Shown here: in pieces, positions 24,451 to 38,408 of the stretch
How the letters are laid out: the number at the start of each line of letters is the position of its first letter
Numbering within the stretch: the first letter of the stretch is position 1
DNA from: Larimichthys crocea
Taxonomy: Eukaryota > Chordata > Actinopteri > Sciaenidae
Length of the DNA stretch: 64,000 bases
Direction of reading: 5' to 3'
NCBI RefSeq assembly: GCF_000972845.2
Contig: NC_040017.1
Span: forward strand, 23,397,606 to 23,461,605
The notes under the pieces: model-generated
Told to the model about the DNA's origin: nothing
The model's database searches: none
The model's input: only the letters and a program-made list of their open reading frames with translations
Program-made: the position numbers and the translations under genes

Positions 24451-27400
24451 ATGGAGTCTGCCGGACAGTGGAGAAAATCTGCAATTTTATTATTTCATTT
24501 TCTGGTAAGTTATTTATGCTGCAGACTGACTGAGATAATTGGTCTCCATCACTGTTTAAATCTTATTATTTATCAAATGTATATAGTTACAGTGTATTTA
24601 AACAGGAGGAGTAATTCTTCCCTTTTTCTCTTGTTCCTCAGGTGTTTAATAGTACATCCTCTTATCAACCTTCATTTGGAAACACAGTGAATGTGAGCAG
24701 CGAGAGGCAGTCTGCAGACAGCGTCTTAGGACAGCATACGCTTCCCTCCTGGTATTATACATCAATTGATGCAGTGCCCAAACATGACACAGTCAGCATA
24801 CGCTCTCGTAACAGATGGCGAACACAGATGGCTTTCTCCAAACCTGTTTATTCATTTGAAGTGAGAGAAGACACAGTACCAGGTTAGTCATCTGTGCAGA
24901 GAGGCCTTTCCCCCTGTAAAATAAGGCATAAATATATAATGTTTACTTTAAGTATTACATGATAGGTTGACATTATTTAAATTGTGATTTTATACTGTCT
25001 AATTTCCATGAAAGTTAAGGTCCTTCTGTTTTTGACAGTAATGTTGCCAAATGTTTTCTTTTTATTCCACAGTCAATAGATCACTTGTTTATTATGCATT
25101 ATTCATGTGTTGTCAGGAACAGTTGTGGGAAAGGTGGAAACAGCGTTTGAGACTCTCACGCCTATCACATACTCAGTGCAGGAGGATGACGGAGAGAACC
25201 TGTTCCTCCTCAGCCCCCTCTCAGGGGAGTTCCTATTATCCCGCAGCCTGGATTTTGAAGCACAAAGCTTCTACATACTCACTGTGGTGATCCAGCAGGG
25301 GGATTCACAGGTATCCAGTGTCAGGGTGTACGTCAATGTGCTGGATGTGAACGACAACCCCCCTGTTTTCAGTCAGGATACCTTTTCTGCTTCATTGCTT
25401 GAAGACACCCGTGTTGGCACTTGCTTCTTGTCCTTGAATGTGTCTGATAAAGATGATGGTAAGTTCAGAAGAAAAATATAACATTCATCTAACATTCAGC
25501 AGATGTCGCCATATATTCATCTTATGAAAACAATGAAGTAGGTGTCACCAAATGAAATTAAATGTTGCAGAACAACAGTGAATAAAAAAACATTGTCTTA
25601 AAAAATACATGTGGGGGATCCATACAATTACTGCCCCCAGAAGCTGCCCTTACAGGCCTGGTACAGGTCTCTGGGTGTCTAATGCACGCTATAGCAACAT
25701 TCACATGTTGTTGATTAAATTCATAGTATTGACAGAATTCACCATATTGAATGTATTCAAATTAGTATGAAGCCAAATGCACATTTTAGCACACATTTAT
25801 TGTTAGAACAAGTTAATTGCAGAGAAAAAAAATATACATATGTGTGAAACATTTAATGAAAATGGATATTATCTCATATATCAGAGAATTAAAGGTAGCA
25901 GAGGAGTTAATGTGCACAGCTCTGCTACTGAGTTTCTTCCGTTCTGTGCCATGCTCTCTTGTTTGGTTCTCAGTTTCTTTTCATCCATACAAGATAGAGA
26001 ATATACTGTGGACCCACTCATGTAGGTCCAGTGGAATAATTTGACATAGAGAAATGTACTTGGGAAGATATTAAACATGTATTAAAAAATATTTATACCA
26101 TCAACACAGAATACACAGGATCAGTGCTTGACTGATGTGAGACTATAGGAGTTAGATTAGAAGATAACTTATGAACTTTTACATTTAAAAATGTAAATAC
26201 TTACTTAAAACTAAAATAAATACAAAATATAATTTGAAAATCTCATTTCTAATTCATAGCCTCAGCCTACTTTGATCGAGCCTTCTCTCATTTTATTTTA
26301 ATTGATCATGTTGTTTGCTGACACTGATACAACAATGTTCCTGAAGTAAAGATCTTACTTTTATATGTTTCTGGAAAGGAAAGCTATTATTTTTTACATG
26401 AACAGTTAAAAGTCTGTTAATAATGTATCCTCCTTACTGCTCATGGACTTCAAATATAGAATTCATTTTAATTAATTATTCTCTTTTTAACATGTCACTC
26501 CAGCTGGGATTTGAAGGTCTGTTCTATTACTGTGGGTCAACTCGACCATAGTCAATGCACTGCACAGTGCAGCAAAGCTAATGAGATGATATAACCATAT
26601 ATGAGACCAAATCTGTTTTTTAATAACAATCTGTACTTTATATCAGCCTCATTTTTCAGTTTATCATAGCAGTAAAATTAGGTTGACCCGAAACTTGCGA
26701 GCTCAGTCACACACAGTATGTTCAGTGTGAAGAAAAGCGAGGATAACTGTGAGAATTAAAACTTCCAAGTTATGGGTGTGAAAAGCATAATTAATATTCA
26801 CACATTTTTTGGCTACACATGATACATTTGGCAAGTCAGATCAGGCACAAATCTTGTTTGTGCTTGTGTTTGTTTATTTGTTTGATTGTGTTTTTATGAA
26901 AATGCAGCTGTTATCTCATTTTTAACTGGAGGCAGAAGTTAACACATTTGAGTTTCTAATTTGTCAGTAAATTCATATTATTGACCTCTTTTGTTTATTG
27001 CTAATGTGTACTTTATTAAAGTTTATTATGAGCAAACAGGTCATATTATTGGTCCTTCACATGCAAAGTGCAAAATTTAGTTCCTTAATTTTTATCGGAC
27101 ACAAAACCATTATGAGTCATCGTTTGTGAAATCATCATGTATTATCTTTTCCTGTCTTCCCAGGTGCCAACGGAGACTTGAAACTTAAAGTGGTGGGTGG
27201 AGATGAAGAGGAAATGTTCTTCATAAACCCAACTGGTAGTTTATGTCTAAACACAGAGCTGGACAGAGAGATACAACCCCTCTACAATCTGACTGTGACA
27301 GCCAACGACTGTGTCCAGCCTGAGTCTTTACAGTTCACCAGCACAGCACTTGTTATTGTGGTTGTTGAGGATGTCAATGACAATGCACCGTGCTTTGTGT

Positions 27401-30400
27401 CAGCCAACACAGTCAGTGTACCAGAGGACACAGCAGTTCATTCTGTTATAATGACTGTACATGCTAAGGATGAAGACGCTGGATACAATGGGGAAGTTTT
27501 ATATTATTTAAACAACACCTCTGGTGATGTGTTTAGCATTGACAACAGAAGTGGAATCATTTACCTGGAGGAGGCATTAGACAGAGAACAGGAAGATATC
27601 CTGAGTATTACTGTAACTGCCACCGATAAAGGCTCACCCAGGATGGCAACCACCATGAATCTCACGGTGCACGTTATAGATGTAAATGACAACGACCCCG
27701 AGTTCTCACAAAGCTCCTACAGTGTGACAGTCAGAGAGGATATCCCCAGAGGGTCGAGCCTGCTTCAGGTTCAGGCTCATGATCAAGATTTTGGGACTAA
27801 TGGACAAATGCGCCACATATTGACCCAAGCGAGTCCATTTGTGGTGGATGCGGTTCGAGGTGTGATCACAGTCATGGATAAACTGGACAGAGAGAGCGAT
27901 TCAAACTACACTTTGACCATAACAGCTGTAGATCAGGGGAACATACCCAGATCTACTACTGCTGCTATCAGTGTCTCAGTGTTGGATGTCAATGACTTTG
28001 CACCCCTCTTTAGTCCAGAAACACTGACCATACATGTAATGGAGAATGAAGAGGACCCCTCTCAGCTAATACATCAGGTACTACATTCAGTGTTGATTGT
28101 AGAATGTTTCGATGTTAATTTCTAGATTGTTTATGTCTTTTTTTTGATCAGTTTTCAGCTTTGGATGAAGATTTAGGGGTCAACAGCCAGCTTACGTATT
28201 TCATACAGAAAGGAAATAGTGACGGTTTGTTCTCCATCACTCCCAATGGCACGTTTCAAATTTTACACAGCCTGGACAGAGAGAGGGAATCGTTGTACTC
28301 CGTCATCATCATTGCTGTTGATTCAGGTGATTCAAGCCAAAGCTCAAATGTGACAAAGTTAACAATATGTTCCTCTGTAGTGTCACTTTAAACTAATTCA
28401 TTATTTACATTGTCATTTGAAGGACTGGCGCCTCTAACAGGTACTCTAAATGTACAAGTCATAGTGGATGATATCAATGATAACCATCCAGAGTTTACTG
28501 AAGAAGTCTACAACACCATAGTATCTGAGGACAGTCATACAGGCACTGTGTTTGCCATGGTGACAGCATCTGATGTTGATGAAGGTCTCAGTGCGGATAT
28601 AAGGTAAAATAAGGTTGCAGGTTCTATGTATTATGTTGACTTAAACTGTATGTAACACACTGAAAGGGCGTTGCATCTTTTGACTCTTCTTTAGGTATTC
28701 CATGGAGAACATTGATGTGCCTTTTGCCATTGACGAAACGTCTGGAGAGCTGTTTACAACTGATGTCCTGGACAGGGAGACAGTAGCTATCTACAGGCTG
28801 ATTGTGATTGGCCATGATAAGCATCCCACTCAGCCTTTGTCGAGCTCAGTGGTTGTTACTGTGCTCATTGGAGATGTAAATGACCACTGGCCCCAGTTTA
28901 TGAACAGCCCTTATGTGGCGTATGTGCCCACCGAGATGGCCTCAGGTGAGAGTTTTTATTTCCACCTAATAGCTATATATTTCTTTCTGGATAACAAACT
29001 TCATAGGATTAAGTCCTTTATTTTGTTTGTGTTTTGTTTTTCCTACAGGCTCAGTTGTTTGTGCAGTAAGAGCAACAGATGGAGATACTGAAATGAATGC
29101 AGAGCTACAGTATTCGTTATATGGACAACATTCAGATCTGTTTTTCATCTATCCAGATAGTGGCACTGTTTTAACTTCAAGTGCTCTCCAGAGAACAGAA
29201 GATATTGTTGTCAATGTACATGTGGAAGATTCTGGAGAAAATCCAAAGTTTGACGTCACCACCATCAGTATCCGGTTTCAGAATATGTCTGAGTTTCCTC
29301 AGATGAATGTGGATGTTCTGAATGATTCCCTCTATGAGGACGAGCCAGTGGGAACATTAGTGGCGGTTGTCTCCGCAGAGAGCATCAGAGCTGAACCCGT
29401 CTCTTTTTATCTAGCTTCTGGAAACTTTGAAGACATGTTTCATGTGGAGCAATTAAGTGGAGCATTGACAGTGGAGAACCCTCTGGATTATGAGAACAAG
29501 AAGGAGTTCACTTTGTTGATAGAAGCCAGAGACTCTGGTTTGCCGCCTTTCTCATCATTTGTAGAAATCCACATTAACATCAGTGATGTAAATGATAACT
29601 TCCCTCAGTTCACCCAACCCGAATACAGGTGTGAGGTTTTTGAGAACTCCCCACCATCCTGGGTTTGTGATGTTCTCGCTATTGATGCTGATTCAGGCGA
29701 ATATAGCACAGTGCAGTACAACATAACAGAAGGAAACACTGAAAATCTTTTCACAATTGACCCTGAAAACGGTTTATTGAGCACCACTGAGAGTTTAGAC
29801 AGAGAAAATATTGCTGAATTCAATTTAACAGTTGAAGCCGCAGAGCTAAACAACCCACTTCATAAAGACAGAGCAATTGTCATTGTTGTCGTTTTAGACA
29901 GAAATGACAACGCACCTCGGTTTTCACAGATATTTCTCACAGAGGTACCCGAGGATTCCCCTGTTGGACACACAATTCTACAAGTCACCTCAACTGATGA
30001 TGATACAGGTGCCAATGCAATAATTAATTACTCTATAATTGACGAAAGTGATGATATGCCATTTAATATCGACTTCACCACTGGCTACATCACTATTGAA
30101 AGACCTCTGGACAGAGAGATGCAGGATATTTATATCTTGAAAGTAAACGCAAATGATTCAGCATGGAGCATTAGCACTGACGTCACTATAGTCATTGCAG
30201 ATGTCAATGATAATAGACCAGTATTTTCTGATCATTTTTACACTGTGGTCCTGCCTGAAACAAAAGACAAAGAGGTGTTTGTTATGCAGGTTCTTGCTAC
30301 AGATGCAGACATAGGGCAAAACCGTGAGATTTTGTATGTTATTGAATCACAGAGTGAGGAGTTTTGGGTCAACGCTTCCTCTGGTGAAATCTATACAAAG

Positions 30401-33400
30401 CAGCCAATGATGTTACAAAATTCTACTTTTGATATCTACCAGTTTACAGTCACTGCATTTGATTGTGGCAGTGTTCCTCTGTACAGTAACGCTACTGTCA
30501 CAGTAAGACTAGAACCATACAACTACTACCCACCAATATTTTTACCTTTTCCACCTCTGATTGCTATACCGTATTACATGGCTGTTGGTACTGAGGTGAT
30601 CCAGATTACAGCAATAGACCAGGATGTCAATAATGCTAGCAGTGTTATTGAATATGACTCAAATGGTGGTAATGCATCTGATTTCTTCTGGATCCAAGCG
30701 GACAACGGAAAAGTAGTGTTATATCAAAGTGTGTTTGAGAGTGAAAATTTGGTTCTCACTTTATTAGTTATTGCAAAAGATCAGGGCTCCCCCTCTCTAT
30801 CATCACAGGCAGAAATCACTTTTGAAATTACTGGAAAGAATCAATTTTCTCCAAGTTTCAGAGAGCGAGATGTCACATTCTCTGTCCCTGAAGACTTGAC
30901 GGTAGGATCGGTAATTGGGAAAATTCAAGCAGAAGATGAGGACTATGGTCCCAATGGTGCCATTAAGTACAGCATTACCCAGGAAAATCCATATTTACCA
31001 TTCTCTGTAGGAGAAGCCTCTGGGCTGCTAATACTGAATAGAGAGCTTGACTTTGAAACAGAAGTTATTTATCAACTCCAAATCAAAGCCATGGATGGTG
31101 GCCGCGTCTCTAAAACTGGAATGTTAAATGTTACAGTGGTAGTTATTGATGTAAATGACAATCCTCCAGTATTTTCATCCTCAGAGTACACAACCTCAGT
31201 GGCAGAAAATTTAGAAATTGGCACAAATGTCCTAGATGTGAAGACTACTGATGCTGACTCAGGGGTAAATGCACAAATATCCTACTCTCTCATTGCTGGT
31301 CATGTGGATAAATTTGCAATTGATTCAAGAAATGGCTCAATCACCACCTCAGAGGTCTTTGATTATGAGCGAGAGCAGCTCTTTGATATAACAATCAAAG
31401 CTTCAAACAATGGTGGTCATCCATTGTTTAGTTTGGCACATGTTGTCATCCAAATCATAGATATCAATGAGTTCACACCTACATTCAGGAAAAAAGAATT
31501 TAACTTTTCGGTATTTAAAAATGTGCCTGTTGGAACGAAGATTGGAGAAGTAACAGCTACAGATGATGACCGAGGCTCTGAAGGTCAGGTGTTTTACCTG
31601 ATGTTTGGTCAAAACAAATATATGGGCTTTGAGATCAACAAACATTCTGGAGAAATATACACGACTGGCAGTTTGAGGAAACAAGGCAATAGTCGTGTAG
31701 TTTTAAAAGTTATGGCGAAGAACTCTGGTGTTATTACTGGTATTGGTGTAGATGAGGCATTGGTCCACATCAGTGTGATTGACACAAACGATGCACCTGA
31801 ATTCACCTCGACACTTTATTTGGTGAATGTCACAGAAGACACCCCAGTTGGGACATCTGTCTTAACTGTGACTGCTGTGGATCAGGACTCCGTCTTGGAC
31901 TGGAATCGTGTTTTCTTCAGTATTGAAAGTGGAAACACAAACTCCTCCTTTGCTGTTGATCCATCCAGTGGAATTTTTTTAGTAAACTCTCCACTTGATA
32001 GAGAACTGTTGCCAATGTATAATCTAACTGTTTTAGCCACTGATAATGGCTCTCCACCAGCCACTGGGACTACTAATGTCATTGTGACTATTGATGATGT
32101 TAACGACAACGCTCCCAAACTCACATTTACTGAGGCAGAAGTGAAGGAAAATCAGCCTCAAGGTACCATAGTTGCCAAGTTAACTGCCACTGATTATGAT
32201 TTGCCACCAAACCAGGGACCTTTCACGTACTGGTTGGTCAATCCTACAGCAGGTAGTGCTTTTTCGCTGACTACTGATGGAGTTTTATTCACTACAAGGA
32301 CTATTGATCGGGAACAAACCTCTGTATATCAAGTCCTGGTGGCTGTTAGGGATGCAGGGATCCCTCTGCTGTCATCAACAACAATGATCCAGATCAAGAT
32401 TCTGGATGAAAATGATAACCCCTCATTGCCCAGAAATATCTTCATTGAGGTGAAATATTTTGGAAATTCTTTCCAAGGAGGAATGATCGGCAATGTTGAT
32501 CCTGAGGATCAGGATGAGTCTGATGAATTCAGCTGCGCCATCAAAAGTGGACCACTTAATATGTTTACAATAGCAAATAACACATGTGAGCTGAGGTCGT
32601 CTCCTTTTCAAGGTGAGGCGACATTTAACATCACTATTGAAGCTACAGACCACCTTCACTTCCCCGTCAACAACAGCATCTATATAAACTACAAAGGATT
32701 CACGAATGCCTCCATAGACAGCTGCATCTTCTTCTATGTGTTAGCATCTTCAATGGAAGAATTTTTAACACATAAGTATTTGCGGTTTGTGAAAGCTTTG
32801 GACAGTCTGTTTAACCTACAGGCTTCTAAGACTCATGTATTTGGAATCAAGCGTATTGGCAGGGAAATCCTTCTTTTGGCTGCGGTTAAAAATTATAACG
32901 GTCAATATCTCAGCAGAGAAGTAGCCACTGGTGTCTCTGCAGGCCATAAGAAACTACTGGAGACTCAGGGTAATGTGACGATCTCCCACATCACAAGTGA
33001 TCCATGTCACACCGGCCCTTGTCAAAATGGGGCAACGTGCAACAAAAACGTTTACATCAGTCAGGATGTTGCTGTTCTGGAAAGCACGGCGGTCATTTTT
33101 GTGTCACCGCAGAAAGAGGTTTTTAATTGCACCTGCCCAGCAGGCTTCACCGGGACACTGTGTGAAGATGACATTGATGAATGTGAGGTGAATCCCTGTC
33201 AGAATAATGGCACATGTGTGAATACTCTGGGAGGTTTCTATTGCCACTGTCAGAGTGGCTTCTCTGGCTTTGTCTGTTCTACTGATGTAGACGAATGCCT
33301 GAAGCTAAAATGCCAAAACGGAGGAACTTGTATTCCCACTCAGGATGGATATCGCTGTCAGTGTGTGCCTGGATTTGAAGGTAGACTTGAGTATATTTTA

Positions 33401-36400
33401 AAAAAAAAGTCTGTGTATATATTCTGTGTATATAGATTCCAGAGTGCATGTAAAGTCTGGTCTTTATTTGCTTCTTCCAGGAGAAGTGTGTGCGCAGATC
33501 ACGGACCACTGTAGATCAACTCCCTGTGTTCAGGGAAGCTGCACCAATTCACAGGCAGGGTTTTCCTGTCAGTGTCCCTTTGGTAAGAATAATGCATAAA
33601 AAAGATCAATATTTGGAGAAATATGTTTATTTTTTTCTATTGGTGGTATCAATCTTCTCATCTAAATAACACCATGATTCATATTTATGTTAGGCGTCAG
33701 TGGAGTCCACTGTGAGGACCACAGTTATGGCTTTGAGGAACTGTCCTTCATGGAGTTTCCCCCGTTGGACCGCAGGACTAATTTAATTTCTCTAGAGTTC
33801 GCGACAGTGCAGAGGAACTCTTTGCTCCTGTACAACCCTGGAGGATCGTCCAGCAGAGAGTTCTTTGCCCTGGAGATACTGGACGGGGCAATACATCTGT
33901 CTTATGACCTGGGATCAGGACCTGTAAGGCTGCAGACAAACAAGCAAGTGGCAGATGGATATTTTCACAGTGTCACTGTCAGGAGGATTGGCAATGTGAG
34001 TTTCAAATATTAGTCAGTGCATGCACAAGGTTATTCAGACGGAATCTGTAAGTTGGAAGTGAGAGAAGTGAATCTGAAGACTGATTCGACCTATTTGTAT
34101 TTAACAGATGGGTTCTTTGCATGTGGACAACTGCACAGATGTTGAGAACAATGGATTTTGCTTTTCACACAGTGAAGGCAGAAGCTTAGCGAGGTAGCTG
34201 TGAAGAGTACTGCTTTTCCTTAATTCAGAATTTCTTTTTATCTTTATCCATTGTTATTGATTACCTTTCTCTGTTTTTATCTACAACAGGACACTAGACG
34301 TTGGCAGTAATATGACATTTGGAGGTCTGAGGACTTTTGAATCTATTTTACTGCACCCTGCTCAGATAAAAACCCATGACTTTGTTGGGTGTGTCCGCAA
34401 CATTTATGTGAACGGCATCCTGCTGAGACCTTCAATGGCCCTTGCAACATATAACATCCTTGATAGGTAAGTATCTTCTACAATCCACTTTTCTAATACA
34501 TTGTGAGGTTTATGATTTAAACCATAGTTTCACGCTGTCTTGGTGCCATAGAGGTCCCTACCGGTATCCTTGTTTTGAGGATCATAGTTGTATTCTCTCT
34601 ACACTGTCATCTCTCTACTGTCCCTGTCTAATAAAGGCATGGAAATTGCCAAAAGATAATCTTTGGAACTCTTTGTTTTATAAAGGTGTCCTCGGGCAAC
34701 ACCATCACCATGTCACAGCAACCCATGTAAGAACGGCGGCATGTGCCATGATCGTTGGTCTGACTATTTTTGTGAGTGCAAAAGCCTTTTCACTGGAAGC
34801 AACTGCACTAAAGGTAAAGATAGCTTCTAATGTACAGAGTTGATTTTTATTTAATTTTCATCTTAACTTATATTACTAATGTTTTCCATCCAATTATTTC
34901 TTCTTCATAGAAATGTCAGAAGAGCTTGTATTGCGATTTGATGGGAATGACTACATTGAATATGTCATCAAGGAGCAATTCAAGAGAGACTACCTACTAA
35001 AAGACTTGCTGGATGATGAAAAAAAGGGAAATGCCAAAAGCCAAACAGCGATTAATATCAAGTTCAAGACCCAAGATAATGGAGTGTTGATGTTTGTTGT
35101 TGGACAGAGAGGATCCACTTTGCTAATGGTAGCAATAAAATACTTTTATTTAGAGATGTATCCATCTTGTATTTATGTTTGGAGTGTAAAATGATTTGTT
35201 GTTTCTGTCTAATTTAGATAAAAGACAGAAAGCCTGTGTACATTTCCAAATATACACTGTCCGGACGCCTGTCAGAGTTCACTGTGGATTCTCCCGTGAC
35301 TGACGGAGTGTGGCATGTCCTCTCCTTGGTCAGCAATGGACAGAACACCTTTCTGCTTCTGGATGGTAAAGCAGCCTTGAACATATCCGAGCAAAGTATG
35401 GATCTCACTCCTGCTAGTGTGGAAAAGATTATTTTTGGTGCAGCTGTGACTGATTCAAATCTCCAACAGTCAGGTAAATATACAGTTTTCATTTCCATGA
35501 TAAAAGAGTGAGACACACACAGACAATTAACAAACTGAGAAGAATGCTTTAACTGACGGTGGTGTCTGTAATCAGTCAGGTCAGCAGTGTAGGCGAGGAA
35601 GTGTATGAGTACAATGTTGTATGGTGCGACAACACAAACCTAATGTTAAGGCCAAGGTCCATGGGTATTGCCAATGAAGCGCTTCCAGCAGAAAAAAGGT
35701 TGAAATGTGTGGGCTTTTAAATGGTTAAATAGTTCATAGTTTCATGTGTGTCTAATTACAGAGGTGCACTAGTTATATTTGAAGTCACATAATTAAACAA
35801 TTTCAATCTACCCCAGTAATTAAAACTTATTTACAATTCTTCATACGGTCTTTATGTCTAAACTTACATGAAATGGTCACCTGACATTTTTAGCACTTTA
35901 ACACTGATGAAACTGTCTTGATTTTTTGTGACAGGCTTTACTGGATGTGTGCAATATTTCAATGTGACCGGTTACACTCTGCCTGTCACTGGACACAGTG
36001 AGATGGTGGACGTCTGGCCTAGTTCGACTCTTGTCCAGTCGAGCTGCAGTTCCGTGGATGACTGCTTTCCCTCGCCCTGCTCTGAGGAGGCCAGAAGAGG
36101 TCCAAACCGGTGGAGGTGTGGACCCACTGTGCAAAACAGGTCCTGCATCTGTTTACATAACGTGTCTGACCACACCTGTGATATCTGCATCTCTGACAAA
36201 GAGAGTCATGATCAATGCTCTGAGGAGCGGGAGCAGGGCAGTTTGCCTCTGTGGCTCATAGCTGTGGTTCTCCCTGTAATCTCCATCCTGGTGTTTATAG
36301 GAATGTGTGTTGTCCTTTACAGAGTGAGGCGGAAGAATGCAAAGCATCGAAGTGATAATGTGCCACAGAAAACAGAGCAAGGGACAGACAATGTGCTGTT

Positions 36401-37292
36401 TTGCTTTAATGACAACCTAACTCTGACAGGTGCTGCATCTGCAGGAAAACAGACACAACATGACCCAATGAGTGCTGATCAGCAGAGATTAAGTGTGGAG
36501 TTTTACTGTGATGCCAGTCTGTCAAATGTTGAGCCAGTGCCAAACAGTGAGCTGGACTATTATGAAATCGGCAGCATCTCTAGTGCATTTCATTCAGACA
36601 CTGCCTCACTGCAGCTCAGCTGGACCAAACATTTGTACAGCGCAAAGTGTGTGAAATCAGAACCTAAACGGTGGGCAGACTTGAGGATGTTGATGGCTGG
36701 ATTTAAGAAAGATAGTTCCAGTGAAGAGAAGGCAAAAAGTCCTATGAAGCCTCTGGATAAGCAGTTGTTAACTGAGACTGATGCGGAGGAGCCTTGTTAC
36801 AGGAAGGTGTTCCTGGAGCCTGTGCAATACCTCACTTTTGAAGAAATCAGGAAAATTACCACTCCACCGGAGCAAAAAATGTCACATCGAGCATCTCTAA
36901 GGTCCAGACCTGCCAAGTGCATCACGGTGATCGATGTCTCATCTGACAGTGAAACAGACAGCACATTCACTGGCGTGGAGTCTGAGTGTGGACAGTTTTC
37001 TCTCATCAGAGCCAGGAAATATATCCAAGACCAATCATCCCTGTCAGGGTGCAGCTTCAAACAACAACGCATTTTGCCTGTCAGCTTATTCTTAAATCAC
37101 ACCTGTCAGCCTGCTGCAGGTCGGCACAAAGCTGAGAGTTCTCCATCCGGTGTGTTTGAGCAGTGGGAGAATATTTTAAGTATGCACCTGCCTTTCAGCC
37201 GCTATGCTCCTGTGTTTGAGGATATTGCAAATCTGCCCAGTCAACCCAATCACAGCTACGATATGCAAAGTGACATAGAGGCAATTATTTAA
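24451..37292 (+). CDS. FAT4-like giant cadherin (short Fat-type protocadherin), complete
   Basis: Sixteen phase-matched exons: 24451-24504, 24642-24882, 25117-25458, 27164-28077, 28152-28326, 28423-28603, 28695-28945, 29049-33380, 33481-33582, 33694-33995, 34108-34193, 34290-34466, 34686-34813, 34911-35128, 35218-35473 and 35935-37292. They give 9117 nt, 3038 aa. A short hydrophobic leader is followed by about 17 cadherin repeats (to about residue 1950), judged by DVNDN-type linkers; a cluster of EGF modules (about 2038-2197, two with DIDEC/DVDEC calcium sites); laminin G (about 2198-2390); EGF; laminin G (about 2430-2620); one membrane helix (about 2688-2712); and a cytoplasmic tail of about 320 aa. 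YGFEELSFMEFP at the first laminin G and several tail motifs match FAT4. Family members mediate cell-cell adhesion and planar polarity. True FAT4 is near 4980 aa with 34 cadherin repeats, so this is a shortened relative. No classic catenin-binding tail is present. Confidence 0.85.
25459..27163 (+). other. Large intron 3 of the FAT4-like gene
   Basis: This 1.7-kb intron splits a cadherin repeat just after the KDDG calcium-binding loop. It is AT-rich, and no embedded gene or transposon was recognised. Confidence 0.6.
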
Positions 37293-37704
37293 TGGTTAAT
37301 AGTTGCAGATAATGAGACAGACAGGAAAAAAATATTTATGCACTCTAATACTTGAATGTTGTTGAAATGATTTGATCTAAATCAATGACATGAGCTTTAG
37401 TTTGGACTTTGACCAGGTTCTGCACAAGCAGTGAATATTTTTCACTTGAACCAAAATCTTTTATCTTTTCATTTAGACTTCTGATTAAAGTTTATTTTTA
37501 TATCTTCAGAGCAGCCAGAGGATCTAACTGGTAAAGTCAGCCACGTTAAATGTAAATGTCACATTAATTATTCATATGTATATCTGTTGTCTCCTGTTTC
37601 TTCTTGTGCATTGTTTGATACATGAATATTGAAAATGCTGTGTGAAAATCAGTTTCTTGTACATTATAAAACAGAAATTGATTAAAAAAAACATAAATAA
37701 TAAT

Positions 37705-37710
37705 AATAAA
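37705..37710 (+). terminator. Polyadenylation signal of the FAT4-like gene
   Basis: AATAAA about 0.4 kb after the stop codon, followed by a T/GT-rich stretch. An ATTAAA near 37484 is an alternative. Confidence 0.6.
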
Positions 37711-38408
37711 GGCTTGAAAAACTGTCATATTTCAAGTTGTTTTAGGTTAATGTGTCTTTATGAAGTGTGAATGCATAATGACATGTGGCCTGCATTTTAC
37801 CCTGTGTGGCTCCTCAATATAGCGCTGGCTGTGGATGAAACTGAGTTACAATGATGAAACATCATGTAAAATGATGAACACTCCTGCCTTCTACCTTGGA
37901 TCTTTGTGCTCTTCAGTGCTTCAACATCCAAGAGAAATTAAGATAAAGCATTTACATACAGTAGTGGAGTGCAGGGTTGGGTCATGTTGTGATGCGTTTA
38001 TCATAGTTAACAGTTGTGTTGTGTTGTTTGTTTTTAATCACACTACATTGCACAGATTCATTTTACTGATACATTTTCAAGGTCTGAAAATCTCTCAGAT
38101 GCATACTTATAAACACAAGGAAAGATTTCAATGAATTATAATAACGTGTAGACATTTATTGTGGGCTTTTATTTTGTAGTATAATATAGACAGTACAACT
38201 ATAGACAGATAAAAGTTGATTTGATCTTGAACACATTCTGTACATGTCTGTAGATGTAATCTATTAAGCACTCAATGTCATGCGGTATACAAATATACAA
38301 ATGATTAGAGAAAATGTAGACTAAAAAAGCACATAGCACTTTTATAACAACTAACAAATACTGGATTATTTCCCATTATTCCTCTGAAGTAAATGGTTGC
38401 TTAATATT
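37711..38408. other. Intergenic spacer before the olfactory receptor cluster
   Basis: The two flanking genes converge here. I see nothing beyond AT-rich sequence and the 3' flank of the receptor on the minus strand. Confidence 0.5.

Noticed and set aside
29027..33514. Reading the 4.3-kb cadherin stretch as a complete intronless gene
   Set aside because: It starts in intron sequence and runs past a good donor at 33380. Phase-matched exons on both sides show it is one internal exon of the FAT4-like gene.
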